Below are positions 34,014 through 42,672 of a stretch of 64,000 nucleotides of DNA, in pieces; positions within the stretch are counted from its first letter, which is position 1, and each line of letters starts with the position of its first letter. Position numbers and translations under genes: made by a program. The DNA lies in assembly GCA_038211295.1 (NCBI GenBank), contig JBBQVS010000008.1, positions 1-64,000 of the forward strand, given 5' to 3'. The notes under the pieces were generated by a model. That model made no database searches. It saw only the letters and a list, made by a program, of their open reading frames with translations, and had not been told where the DNA came from. Origin of the DNA: JBBQVS01 sp038211295 (lineage in GTDB: Bacteria; Chloroflexota; Ktedonobacteria; Ktedonobacterales; Ktedonobacteraceae).

Positions 34014-34832
34014 ATGCAAGACGTGACGCAAAATACAACGAAACCCGACTCTATCCATTTTTTGCAAGATGGTGTAGCTCTTGAAGTAGAGGTACAGAAC
34101 CTTGTAAAGACTTTTGGCAAGCATGAGGCAGTCAAGAATGTTTCGTTCACAATCGGCAAAGGCGAGATATTTGGACTGCTTGGACCAAATGGCGCGGGCA
34201 AAAGTACAACCATTAATATGATGTGCGGCTACCTTGCGCCAACAGCCGGCGATACACAGATCGGCACTATTTCAGTGAAAAAGGAGCCACGCAAGGCCAA
34301 ACGCTTGATTGGTGTTGTACCACAGGAGATTGCGCTGTATAAAGACCTGACCTCACTAGAAAATCTTGAGTTTTTCGGAGAAATCTACGGGCTTTCCGCG
34401 AAAGAACGCCGCGCACGAGCCGAGGAAGTCTTGCAGTTTGTCGGCCTTTATGATCGACGTAAAGAGGCTATTCAAACGTTCTCCGGCGGTATGCAACGGC
34501 GTATCAATATGGCGGTTGCGATGATGCATCAACCAGCATTCTTGATGATGGACGAGCCAACGGTTGGCGTCGATCCACAGTCACGCGAAAACATTTTTGA
34601 GACCATCGAGCGGATACGCGATCAAGGCACAACTGTCCTCTATACAACTCACTACATGGAAGAGGCCGAGCGTTTATGCAACCATATCGCCATTATGGAT
34701 GAGGGCCGCATTATCGCAATGGGTACACTCGATCAACTGCTTGCTCTACGCGACCAGCAACGCGAGATACAGCGTCCACATGGACTACAAGAATTGTTCA
34801 TTCAACTCACTGGAAAAACGCTCCGCGACTGA
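34014..34832 (+). CDS. ABC-2 type exporter, ATP-binding subunit
   Basis: 272 aa. Walker A GPNGAGKST, Q-loop VVPQE, signature FSGGMQRRINMAVAMM, Walker B FLMMDEPTVGVDP, H-loop YTTHYMEE. It resembles the DrrA/NatA-type subunits that power export by ABC-2 permeases. GAAGGA precedes ATG 34014. The permease follows 24 bp downstream, so they form one operon. Confidence 0.93.
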   Translation: MQDVTQNTTKPDSIHFLQDGVALEVEVQNLVKTFGKHEAVKNVSFTIGKGEIFGLLGPNGAGKSTTINMMCGYLAPTAGDTQIGTISVKKEPRKAKRLIGVVPQEIALYKDLTSLENLEFFGEIYGLSAKERRARAEEVLQFVGLYDRRKEAIQTFSGGMQRRINMAVAMMHQPAFLMMDEPTVGVDPQSRENIFETIERIRDQGTTVLYTTHYMEEAERLCNHIAIMDEGRIIAMGTLDQLLALRDQQREIQRPHGLQELFIQLTGKTLRD

Positions 34833-34856
34833 TACACGCAAAAGAAGGAAATGGTC

Positions 34857-36113
34857 ATGAAAACACTCTGGTATATTGCTAAAAAAGACTTACTACAGGT
34901 ACTTAAAGATAGAAACTCGTTCTTGCTGTTGCTTGTTGTGCCAATAGTGCTTATGGTTATTATCGGTTTCGCCCTGGGAGGTGCCAATAGTGGCTCGAAT
35001 CAGATCGCGATTACGGTTGCATTGAGCAATCAGGATAGCGGGAACCTGGGCAAAAGCATTGCCAGCGCGTTGAAGATTGACACCAGCACGCTTAAAGTAA
35101 CAGTCAATACATTCTCAGACGCGAACAAGGTTACACAGGCAGTGAAAAACGGTGATGCCATTGCGGGCGTTGTCATTGCAGAAGGCACAACCGATAAACT
35201 TGCCGCTGCTTCACAAAGCAAGCAGGCAACCAATAATCTTGTGCAGGTCTATGCACTGCCGAATAGTACCGATCAGCGTGTGATTATTGTGCAAAATCTT
35301 GTGACAAGCGTTGTTAACCAGACCGTGAATGCCCAGTACGCCGGAAGTGCCGCGATAGGGCAGGTCAATGCGGTCTGCAATCAATCTGGAAACCGTTGTG
35401 CGCCACAAACTATCGATGCCGCGACCATTGCTAAAAGCGTTGGCGGTGCCAGCACAATCACCGCGCAAAACGCACAGGTGCAATTGCTTACGGCAGGAGA
35501 AGCGGCTAAAACAAACTTCTTCGATCAGGTCGTGCCGGGCTACGCGATCTTCTTCGCGCTCTTCGGTATCAATTCGGCAGCCGCGACGATTTTGCAAGAA
35601 AAAGAAGATGGCACATTTCGCCGCCTGCTGATCGCCCCTATTCAGAAGTATGCGCTCCTCGGCGGGAAGATGCTCGCGCAGTTCATCCTGACCCTGGTAC
35701 AACTCGCCGTCCTGTTCACAGTTGGCTACTTCGCGTTTCACCTCGACGTGTCTTCATGGCCCGCGCTCATTCTGCTGCTCGTGGGGGCAAGTTTCGCGAC
35801 AACAGGTCTGGGTATCCTGTTGGTCTCGATAGTGAAGACGCGGCGTCAACTGAACCCCGTGGTCACGCTTGTGACATTATCAACTTCCGCGATTGGTGGG
35901 ACATGGTTCCCGCTTTTCCTGGAACCAACATGGATGCAACAGCTCGCGAAAGTTGGGATAGCAGGCTGGGCAATGGAGGGACTGAACGCGGTCATGCTCT
36001 ACGGCAAAGACCTGACGTGGGTGGTGCCGAATATTCTCGGCCTGGTTGGGTATGGAGTGATCTGTTTGCTACTCGCGCTCCGCTTCTTCCGCTTTCAGGA
36101 AAAGGTTGCGTAA
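34857..36113 (+). CDS. ABC-2 type exporter, permease subunit
   Basis: 418 aa. One N-terminal helix (NSFLLLLVVPIVLMVIIGFAL), a large extracytoplasmic domain (~45-220), then five helices from FFDQVVPGYAIFFALFGI, with the ABC-2 motif ILQEKEDGTFRRLLIAPI and WFPLFLEP. It pairs with the upstream ATPase. The substrate is unknown; drug, lipid or polysaccharide are all usual. ATG 34857 is 7 nt past AAGGAA; ATG 34851 is too close to it. Confidence 0.9.
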   Translation: MKTLWYIAKKDLLQVLKDRNSFLLLLVVPIVLMVIIGFALGGANSGSNQIAITVALSNQDSGNLGKSIASALKIDTSTLKVTVNTFSDANKVTQAVKNGDAIAGVVIAEGTTDKLAAASQSKQATNNLVQVYALPNSTDQRVIIVQNLVTSVVNQTVNAQYAGSAAIGQVNAVCNQSGNRCAPQTIDAATIAKSVGGASTITAQNAQVQLLTAGEAAKTNFFDQVVPGYAIFFALFGINSAAATILQEKEDGTFRRLLIAPIQKYALLGGKMLAQFILTLVQLAVLFTVGYFAFHLDVSSWPALILLLVGASFATTGLGILLVSIVKTRRQLNPVVTLVTLSTSAIGGTWFPLFLEPTWMQQLAKVGIAGWAMEGLNAVMLYGKDLTWVVPNILGLVGYGVICLLLALRFFRFQEKVA

Positions 36114-36119
36114 AGGCAG

Positions 36120-36180
36120 AGAACGCGACATGACCGAGAGAAAAGCATGATATACTTTTCTCTCGGTCATGTCGCGTTCT
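36120..36180. terminator. 26-bp perfect hairpin between ABC permease and rho
   Basis: Arms 36120-36145 and 36155-36180 are perfect complements with a 9-nt loop. The left arm begins 6 bp after the permease stop and the right arm ends inside the rho stop region, so it can serve both. Confidence 0.8.
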
Positions 36181-37123
36181 ATGACTGTTTCACAATAGCT
36201 TCGACAAGGTGAGCATTGGTATGTGTCTTTTCAAAAAGCCGAACCATCTGCTCGGCACCGTCGCGGCGCGGCAGGTCTGCCATGCGCCGCCGTACAATCG
36301 ACATGGCGCGAAGCTCATCGGGTGAAAGCAGTCGCTCTTCCTGGCGTGTGCTGGAGGCCATCAAGTCAATCGCGGGAAAAATGCGGCGTTCCGCGAGTTC
36401 GCGCGAAAGACGCACTTCGAGGTTGCCGGTACTTTTGAATTCCTCGTACACGACTTCATCGAGCCGACTCCCCGTCTCAACAAGACAACTGGCGATAATT
36501 GTTAGGCTACCACCCTCTTCAAGAGTACGCGCACAACCAAACACACGCCGTCCAATCTCTAACGCCTGTGCGTCAACACCACCCGACATCGTGCGTCCGC
36601 CCCCGCGCGGATTGCTCCACATATCGCTATTGTTGTTGTGGGCGCGAGCAAGACGCGTTAGAGAGTCGAGCAGGATAATTACATCACGCCCCTGCTCAAC
36701 CTGTCGTTTAGCGTCCTGTAGTGCCTGCTCCACAATACGCCCATGTTTGCCCGACGCCTGATCGAAGCTCGATGCATACAGCTTCACATTTGGCCCCTGC
36801 ACTTCTGTGCGCCACTCTGTCACCTCTTCTGGTCGCTCATCGACAAGACACAGAAAAAGGCTTGCCTGTGGATAGTTCTGGATTACAGCGGCGGCAACCT
36901 CGCGCAAAATTGTTGTTTTTCCTGCCTGGGGTGGCGCGACAATCAACGCACGCTGCCCAAAGCCGATTGGCACAAATAAATCTATCAAGCGGGGAGCAAT
37001 CGGAGTCGCCCCTGTTTCTAACGTAATACGTTTTTGTGGGTAGATGGGTGTAAGTTTGTCAAAAGGGGTTCGTATTGATGCCACTCTTCGTCCCTCGCTC
37101 CCTTGGCGTGGAGGCCATATCAT
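36179..37123 (-). CDS. rho: Rho-type ATPase without N-terminal RNA-binding domain
   Basis: 314 aa against ~400-430 for typical Rho. The hexameric helicase core is complete: PFDKLTPIYPQKRI, P-loop VAPPQAGKTT, VDERPEEVTEW, LLDSLTRLARAHN, RGGGRTMSGGVDAQAL (secondary RNA-binding Q-loop region), and YEEFKSTGNLEV with the arginine finger region. The OB-fold primary RNA site and the N-terminal helix bundle are missing. An in-frame TAA lies about 10 codons before ATG 37123 and no other frame upstream looks like the missing part. It is either a genuinely short Rho or a 5'-truncated gene. Confidence 0.85.
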   Translation of the reverse strand: MIWPPRQGSEGRRVASIRTPFDKLTPIYPQKRITLETGATPIAPRLIDLFVPIGFGQRALIVAPPQAGKTTILREVAAAVIQNYPQASLFLCLVDERPEEVTEWRTEVQGPNVKLYASSFDQASGKHGRIVEQALQDAKRQVEQGRDVIILLDSLTRLARAHNNNSDMWSNPRGGGRTMSGGVDAQALEIGRRVFGCARTLEEGGSLTIIASCLVETGSRLDEVVYEEFKSTGNLEVRLSRELAERRIFPAIDLMASSTRQEERLLSPDELRAMSIVRRRMADLPRRDGAEQMVRLFEKTHTNAHLVEAIVKQS

Positions 37124-37197
37124 CGGTGCTTCACCAGCACATCCCCCTTACTGTACCACATTCGGTCAACTGAACGTACATTTTAAGCATGTTGCGG

Positions 37198-39303
37198 CTA
37201 TACCTCTGCTCTTTGCGCCCTGGGAGGCAAGACAATGAAGCGTCCGTTCTCACATGCAGGCGGATCCGTGTAATCCCACGACACAATCACACCGCCACCC
37301 AACCCACGACCCATACTAAGCGCGACATCCAGAAAATGCATGATAAGAGCGCGTGTATCGGCAACTCGTGTCTCAGGCATGTACCGCGCTAGAATCCTGC
37401 GTAGTTTATCATGTTTATAAGAAGTCACCCCTAGTCGTACCGTTACATTGTTTATTTCAACTTTCTCTGTCTGCTGCTCGACAGAAAAGGGCAAGACAGC
37501 AACGTAATATTTTTCCTGTAAAACTCGTTGTAGTATTCTAGCACTTTCTCTGGCCTGCTCTAACGTTCGATTCTTCAGGATAAGGTAAAATCTGTCGGCA
37601 TATGCATGATAAAGCTGAGAATCACCAAACTTACTAAAGCGTGCAGCTATCTGGCTCTGGATACGATCCCCCACGGCTCTACTCAAGTTAGTAATAATCT
37701 GGTTTCCATATGTCTGTACAATGCGACTCAAATTGTCAACATCAATGGAAATAAAAGAGATAGCATCTTCAGATAGCGACGTATTTTGCGCCGTGAAAGA
37801 CTCTTTCTCCTGAAGAGAAGTAAGTAGCTCCTCGATGTCGCGAACAAATTTGTTCTCAGAAGAAAAACTTCCAAGCACTCTGTTTATGGTACGAGGCTGC
37901 TCTACTATATCTAACAGTCGCTCTTCACTTTGCTTACGCACAACTACTAATGCCAGCAGTTCACCAATAATGCGACTCATAAAACGGAGCATACGCTGAT
38001 ATTTTCGTTCAAAAGCTAACGGCTCATTTGAAGCGATATAGAGAACCCCCAGTGGTACACCATTTTCGCCTCCAATTGGTAGGACAGTCACTGATTGCAC
38101 AGGTGCTTCGTCAGCACGCAAAGCAATCGTGGTATCTTCGTCAGAAATAGGAGAACGAAACATCACATGCCCGCTCTGATATGCCCGTAAACTCAAACTT
38201 AAAACAGTCGCATCAGGTGATACAGTAGTCTCGTCCACCATGTGAGGAGAATGCTCACTTTGAGCTTGCACAACAAGTCTCTGCATCTGGAGAGGAGCGG
38301 TTGGGTTTTCTGGTAAGAGAATGCAGCAAAATTTCCAGCGATCCGCTCCTTCATTGTTCTTTCCGCCGGATTGAATAACTTTGTCCGCTAAAAAGCTGAG
38401 TAATGAGTCTGCACTGTTCATTCCTCTCAATACAGTTGTCGCTTTAATAGTGTGACGAGAGCCATCTTTGAAGAATGGCAACCACTTTTCAACATCATCA
38501 TAAACTGGTTTTAGCAATAGGCGCACAACTTCTACTACTTCTGTAGGCAGCGACAGTGCGCGTACTCTTCTCTGAATTACCACAAAGGTACGGCCAGCTA
38601 ACGGCTCGTTCTCTCCGTCCCACTGTAACCCGCGCACACGGAAATCGCTGGGGAATTCAAACGATGGACTAACCTCATAAAAGGTATGAAAGGTACTATC
38701 CTGGTCACGCCACCCAATCAAACATGGGCCGAGCTTTACAAGCTCATCTGATTCCCATGTAGCAGTAGCGTTCTCTTTCCTCGCAATCGGTAACAGGATG
38801 CCGGCAATAGTTTCAGAGAGGTCTTCAAAAATGACGTTGAGCGCAATACGCAAGGTTTGGGAAACATAATAGTGCCAGAAGTCTTCTTTGGTTCCCTGCT
38901 CCACATGTCTATCTATTGAAAGATGTGATGTTCTCTCACTCTTATAATGTTCGGAGGGCATTATAGCTGTACGCCATATTACCTCAAGTTCAGGAGGGAT
39001 GCTTCCAACTCCATACCCACCCTCGTCTATCAGCTCTTTGAGCATAGCAAGTTTATCAAGTTCGGTCACAGGATACAACCTCTGACCGCGATTGTCCTTA
39101 GAGCGACGTGGGTGAAGCAATCCTCGGCTCTCCCAGTCGCGGAGCTGGTGCTCCGTATAGCCAAACAGCTCTGCGGCCCGTCCGATAGTTACAGTGGCTT
39201 CTTCACGAGCGCGTACTATATCCTTTTGGACACGCTGCCGCGCAGACTTATTCTCAAAATACCTTTTTACACTGTCTACATTCGACTCATTTTGCTCACT
39301 CAT
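37198..39303 (-). CDS. MerR-type HTH + GAF + degenerate GGDEF regulator
   Basis: 701 aa. The N-terminal MerR winged helix (~38-100) has TIGRAAELFGYTEHQLRDWE, RGLLHPRR and RLYPVTELDKL. A long middle region of unknown type follows. A GAF-like domain (~350-480) has VTVLPIGGENGVPLGVLYIA. The GGDEF-like domain (~520-670) has ISIDVDNLSRIVQTYG, but the signature is YADRF instead of GGDEF, so it should not make c-di-GMP. It could bind a nucleotide or a partner and control DNA binding. ATG 39303 has CAGGAG upstream. It lies 75 bp before rho. Confidence 0.7.
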   Translation of the reverse strand: MSEQNESNVDSVKRYFENKSARQRVQKDIVRAREEATVTIGRAAELFGYTEHQLRDWESRGLLHPRRSKDNRGQRLYPVTELDKLAMLKELIDEGGYGVGSIPPELEVIWRTAIMPSEHYKSERTSHLSIDRHVEQGTKEDFWHYYVSQTLRIALNVIFEDLSETIAGILLPIARKENATATWESDELVKLGPCLIGWRDQDSTFHTFYEVSPSFEFPSDFRVRGLQWDGENEPLAGRTFVVIQRRVRALSLPTEVVEVVRLLLKPVYDDVEKWLPFFKDGSRHTIKATTVLRGMNSADSLLSFLADKVIQSGGKNNEGADRWKFCCILLPENPTAPLQMQRLVVQAQSEHSPHMVDETTVSPDATVLSLSLRAYQSGHVMFRSPISDEDTTIALRADEAPVQSVTVLPIGGENGVPLGVLYIASNEPLAFERKYQRMLRFMSRIIGELLALVVVRKQSEERLLDIVEQPRTINRVLGSFSSENKFVRDIEELLTSLQEKESFTAQNTSLSEDAISFISIDVDNLSRIVQTYGNQIITNLSRAVGDRIQSQIAARFSKFGDSQLYHAYADRFYLILKNRTLEQARESARILQRVLQEKYYVAVLPFSVEQQTEKVEINNVTVRLGVTSYKHDKLRRILARYMPETRVADTRALIMHFLDVALSMGRGLGGGVIVSWDYTDPPACENGRFIVLPPRAQRAEV

Positions 39304-39561
39304 CGCGCACTCCTGAGAAATCAACAGCATTTTTCTTAGATTACTTGAATAAAATAAATGATACCATACTTACTTTGCTTTGTAAAGCTGTAGAAACCTT
39401 GTATTTTAGAGTATAAATATCTTTCTTATAATTTTATATAAATTTAGACACTTATATCAAAGATAACATAAGAATTTTACAAGCCATTAATACTAATTTG
39501 CACTCTTTAGTATAAAGAATTTTTTATTTTTACTAGGTTTTATTGTTTTTTCTCTTGCATC

Positions 39562-39590
39562 TTGACATAAAGGCAATTTTATGATACAGT
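39562..39590 (+). promoter_or_regulatory. Promoter of sigma-like gene
   Basis: TTGACA (39562-39567), a 17-nt spacer, then TACAGT (39585-39590), with TG one base before the -10 (extended -10). The start near 39597 leaves a 133-nt leader. Confidence 0.6.
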
Positions 39591-39596
39591 AGAACC

Positions 39597-39650
39597 ATGA
39601 AGATAGCCCTTCCATTATTACATGTTTCGTCTCTTCCATGCATTGTCTAG
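39597..39650 (+). CDS. Possible leaderless 17-aa leader peptide
   Basis: ATG 39597 coincides with the predicted transcription start and opens a 17-codon frame (MKIALPLLHVSSLPCIV). No ribosome site exists, so it could only be read as a leaderless start. It may be chance. Confidence 0.25.
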   Translation: MKIALPLLHVSSLPCIV

Positions 39651-39729
39651 GAAATTATAACACATGGTACATTCGGAGAACCATTTCGTACTCGATCCGA
39701 TTTTTTGACATAGACTGGGAGGTGCTTCT

Positions 39730-40428
39730 ATGACCATATCAACACCGCAAGCAAACCAAAACGTAGCATCAGCAGAGTTCTCCACAAAGGATGTAGACTG
39801 GCAGGCACTGGAAAAAGTGCTACGCCCCTACGTCAGAAATCGTATCTACATACTGCTTCCCAGTTACCGCTATGGTGATGCTAACGGCTTGATTGAAGAG
39901 ACGTTGCAGGAGACGTATTTGCGGGTATTACCCTCTATTCGTAAAGCTGAGTATGGCCTCATTCCTCCTATTATATCGCTAGAAGCGTTTTGTAAAGTCG
40001 TGGCACTTCGTTTTTTGTTGGACGTGCGCCACAAGCACAAAAAGATTATGGTTTCACTTGACACACCAGCCGCGTTTGGACTTGAGTTTGACCTGTTTCT
40101 CTCAGATGATCCAGCAGAATTTGTTATAACACAGCTGATAGACTACTCTAAGTGGCTCATGGTTGCAAAAGCTGTCAAACAGTTCCCACCCAAGTTAAAG
40201 CAGGCAGTTCTTGTTCATCTAGCAAATGAAACTGACTTTGATGACGAACAACCGCGACCACTAGAACAGGCGTTTCGGGCAAGCGGGATACTTCTACGCA
40301 CATATCGACGTGAGCTTCCCAGCAACCCTGTACTACTTCAGCGTCACAGGTCGCTTGTGAGCTTGGGAATGAAGACTTTACGTGCAATGCTTCAAAGAAA
40401 CTCTTCTCAGGTTTTCTTAAAAACCTAA
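39730..40428 (+). CDS. Sigma-70-like (ECF-type) factor
   Basis: 232 aa. The first half matches sigma region 2: an N-terminal helix ending VRNRIYILLP, then GLIEETLQETYLRVLPSI (the DDLVQET-like motif), and LEAFCKVVALRFLLDVRHKHKK. The second half (~140-232) has an HTH-like piece but poor agreement with region 4. Its target promoters are unknown and no anti-sigma gene is next to it. ATG 39730 is 7 nt past GGGAGG. Its stop codon lies inside the loop side of its terminator. Confidence 0.6.
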   Translation: MTISTPQANQNVASAEFSTKDVDWQALEKVLRPYVRNRIYILLPSYRYGDANGLIEETLQETYLRVLPSIRKAEYGLIPPIISLEAFCKVVALRFLLDVRHKHKKIMVSLDTPAAFGLEFDLFLSDDPAEFVITQLIDYSKWLMVAKAVKQFPPKLKQAVLVHLANETDFDDEQPRPLEQAFRASGILLRTYRRELPSNPVLLQRHRSLVSLGMKTLRAMLQRNSSQVFLKT

Positions 40429-40448
40429 GAAAACCTGATTTTCTTTTG
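40407..40448 (+). terminator. Intrinsic terminator overlapping sigma-like gene stop
   Basis: TCAGGTTTTCTTA (40407-40419) pairs with TAAGAAAACCTGA (40426-40438), 6-nt loop, then TTTTCTTTT. The stop TAA is the first three bases of the right arm. Confidence 0.85.
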
Positions 40449-40517
40449 ATGTCCTCCGTACAGCGAACCTGTAAGCGTTTGAAATGCACACTACGCATAG
40501 AATGACGGAGGAATCAC

Positions 40518-40895
40518 GTGAATACACTCTCTAAAACCACAAAACTCTGTTTACTTGTAAGTGGCACCGTTTGCTTGGGCATCTTCATCATGTCGGCAAC
40601 ACCTCTTCTGCTTGGCGTATTAAACCCTCTATGGCTGGAAGTGCTGGGGATGTTCTTGATTGTCTCTGGCATGGGAGTATTCGCGGTCTGCACTGCTTTC
40701 TGGTTTTTATGGATGGCCGAAGAGATGGAAGAATACAGGCATTCCCACCGTACCCGCCGTCAGAGACGCGAAATCGCCGTTATTGAACGCGAGAAGGAAC
40801 TCTCAGAGCAGAAAACCTGTCAACGTTCTCATACACACCTTATCACACAGCAACAAGGCAGCCGTCGCTTATGGCGGCAACGCAAGCTGCCATAA
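40518..40895 (+). CDS. Small two-helix membrane protein
   Basis: 125 aa, not recognised. Two helices (LCLLVSGTVCLGIFIM and LGMFLIVSGMGVFAVCTAFWFLWM) and a basic, highly charged cytoplasmic tail (RHSHRTRRQRREIAVIERE). GTG 40518 has GGAGGA upstream. It is separated from the sigma-like gene by a terminator and followed by its own. Confidence 0.6.
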   Translation: MNTLSKTTKLCLLVSGTVCLGIFIMSATPLLLGVLNPLWLEVLGMFLIVSGMGVFAVCTAFWFLWMAEEMEEYRHSHRTRRQRREIAVIEREKELSEQKTCQRSHTHLITQQQGSRRLWRQRKLP

Positions 40896-40899
40896 CTAG

Positions 40900-40957
40900 A
40901 GAGGTCTTGGCGGGTAGCGTGACGAATGCAACCACATTTCTACTCGCCAAGACCTCT
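40900..40957. terminator. 18-bp hairpin after small membrane protein
   Basis: Arms 40900-40917 and 40940-40957 (AGAGGTCTTGGCGGGTAG type) pair with one mismatch; 22-nt loop. It lies between convergent genes. Confidence 0.7.
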
Positions 40958-41019
40958 TATCGCTAGCTCTCGATATCCGGTTAACTGAACCTCTACGTTG
41001 CACGCGTTCCAGTTACGCC

Positions 41020-41946
41020 TCACACTAAACACGGGAACATGGGGGCAAAGTACCGCTTCCCACACGCTCGCGTCCCGGCCTCGACCTTTTGCCCCCATGT
41101 TCGCACCAGCACCAGCCCGCCTTGAAAGCCCGATCCCTGCATCTCCCACGCCATCTGGTCGTACAGCGCGTACAGGTCTTGCCGACTCCCGTACCCCATC
41201 TGCGTCATAAACGGTTGCAGTGCGACGGCGGTTGTCCACACATGCGACGTTCCCACCCCCACATGGAGCGTGTCCCAGCTAAAGTCCAGCAACGTCGCCT
41301 CCGTCTCCACCCTGTCCAGCCCCGCCTGCCGTACCAGTGTTGGCACTCCTTGCGTCGCTCCAAACGTGCGCCCATCGCAACTCCATCCACACCCAGCCTT
41401 CCATAACGCATCGAGGGCGTACCCCGCGTGCTGCTCACATGCTGGCTCCGACGTGCTGGCCCACTCCCCATCCGTCACCAGCAGCGTCCCGCCAATCGTG
41501 AGCACTCGCACACACTCCTGCACCACCGCGGGCCAGCACTCGCGGGAGAGGCGCATTCCCAGAAAATTGAGCACGACCAGATCAAATGTCTCCGCCGCGA
41601 ACGGAAGCGGTTGCTCGATCTCGCCCTGCTCAAACGTGACCAGATCGTCGAGCAAGCCCACTTTCGTATGCGCCTGTGCCAGCGACACCAGCGAACGGTT
41701 GGCTTCCAGCCCGACACACGGCACTTCCAGTGAACGTGCCGCGTCTCTCGCCCATGCTCCCATGCCGCACCCAACGTCGAGCATCGAGAAGACGTGGAGC
41801 AGGTCAAGTGCCTCTGGGAACACGCCCGACCCTGCTTTGAGCACCTCGTGTTGCGTCTCTAGAGACGCCAGTCCGCAACTGCTCCCCACGAAAAAAGCGG
41901 GGGCGGACGGGTGTTCACGCGTGGTCTTTTGCATTGCTCCTGCCAT
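41020..41946 (-). CDS. Class I SAM-dependent methyltransferase
   Basis: 308 aa. Rossmann motifs: MLDVGCGMGAWARDAAR (motif I), CVGLEANRSLV with acidic E, FEQGEIEQPLPF, then FDLVVLNFLGMRLS and VLTIGGTLLVTDGEW. The C-terminal ~110 residues (from CDGRTFGATQGVPTLVRQAG) probably form the substrate lid. It starts with AAGGAGGGCAGCG before ATG 41946 and overlaps the receiver gene end by 32 bp, so translation is probably coupled. Substrate unknown; the neighbours suggest a signalling or protein target rather than a metabolite, but this is inference. This gene is present only in the first copy of the duplicated cassette. Confidence 0.82.
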   Translation of the reverse strand: MAGAMQKTTREHPSAPAFFVGSSCGLASLETQHEVLKAGSGVFPEALDLLHVFSMLDVGCGMGAWARDAARSLEVPCVGLEANRSLVSLAQAHTKVGLLDDLVTFEQGEIEQPLPFAAETFDLVVLNFLGMRLSRECWPAVVQECVRVLTIGGTLLVTDGEWASTSEPACEQHAGYALDALWKAGCGWSCDGRTFGATQGVPTLVRQAGLDRVETEATLLDFSWDTLHVGVGTSHVWTTAVALQPFMTQMGYGSRQDLYALYDQMAWEMQGSGFQGGLVLVRTWGQKVEAGTRACGKRYFAPMFPCLV

Positions 41947-42451
41947 CGCTGCCCTCCTTCGTGCGCGAATGCACCCACTCTACGTGTTTCATGACGGCTT
42001 GCCCCACTTCCGACAACGTGAACGGCTTGGGGAAGCGACAGTGTGCGCCTGCGAGTTGCCCACGCAACGTGTCAAAGCGTTCCGCCTCTTCAGTGAACAA
42101 CCCGACACGACTTGCGGCAAAGTACGGGTGTTTTCGGATGCGGCGCGTGAGGTCGTAGCCGTTGATTTTGGGCAGGCGAACATCGAAGAGAAAGAGATCG
42201 GGAACGCGTCGCGAAAGCGTGAGCCAGCGCATCATCTCGATGCCATGCGTGAAGGTGTACACCTCGAACGCGTGGCGTTGGAGATGCATTGCCAGCATCT
42301 TGCGTACCGTTGGGGAGTCATACACCACCACAACCAGCCCCGCCGACACATCCTCTGTCGGGTCTGGATGGACGGGAGCGGGTTCAGGCAGTCCCCCCGT
42401 TGGCGTCTTGCCGCCCATTGGACGCAACACTATTTTGCGTGCGTAGTACAT
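41915..42451 (-). CDS. Stand-alone PilG/CheY-like receiver
   Basis: 178 aa. A ~38-residue Pro/Gly-rich N-terminus leads into a receiver: VVVVYDSPTVRKMLAMHL, phospho-acceptor in LFLFDVRLPKINGYD, and Lys in HCRFPKPFTLSE. SPTVRK and GQLAGA are typical of the PilG/PatA receiver group. One of the two Mg-binding acids is Tyr (YD for DD). There is no output domain. GGGAGGACGACA precedes ATG 42451. The middle gene of a three-gene operon; duplicated at 46.3 kb. Confidence 0.85.
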   Translation of the reverse strand: MYYARKIVLRPMGGKTPTGGLPEPAPVHPDPTEDVSAGLVVVVYDSPTVRKMLAMHLQRHAFEVYTFTHGIEMMRWLTLSRRVPDLFLFDVRLPKINGYDLTRRIRKHPYFAASRVGLFTEEAERFDTLRGQLAGAHCRFPKPFTLSEVGQAVMKHVEWVHSRTKEGSDGRSNAKDHA

Positions 42452-42672
42452 TGTCGTCCTCCCTCTCAAAGAAGCGTCCAATATTCGGTAGACATGAGTG
42501 CTTGAGCTTCCTCGTGCTTGCCCTCGTGAACGAGCGCGAGAATGCGCTCGGCTCCTCGTTGCATTCGCGCGGTGATGCTGGCATGATCGGCGACCATCGC
42601 TGACCCACCCAGTCCTACATGTGCCGCTTGCTCGCGCAACGCTTGTTCCTCGCGAAAGCGAGCCACTTCGCT
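42051..42672. repeat. Repeat A, copy 1 (receiver + small protein)
   Basis: About 622 bp matching 46328-46952 at high identity (by eye roughly 93%). It covers most of the receiver gene and nearly all of the 74-aa gene, and stops within the first codons of the latter. Confidence 0.9.

Larger units (their letters stand above)
39304..39729. other. Very AT-rich intergenic region
   Basis: 426 bp between the divergent MerR-type and sigma-like genes. The stretch ~39340-39560 is strongly AT-rich, with runs of A and T. It contains the promoter at 39562-39590 and a 17-codon open frame directly at the predicted transcription start. Confidence 0.6.

Noticed and set aside
37124..37197. Missing N-terminal part of Rho in another frame
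   Set aside because: All three frames were read; none gives OB-fold-like sequence, and the next gene ends at 37198.
40429..40517. Possible gene between the terminator and the small membrane protein
   Set aside because: Only 89 bp holding the terminator's T-run and the next ribosome site.
41270..42505. A 411-codon open frame on the plus strand opposite the methyltransferase and receiver genes
   Set aside because: It is antisense to two genes with clear family motifs, has no ribosome site and low-complexity composition typical of a shadow of GC-rich coding sequence.
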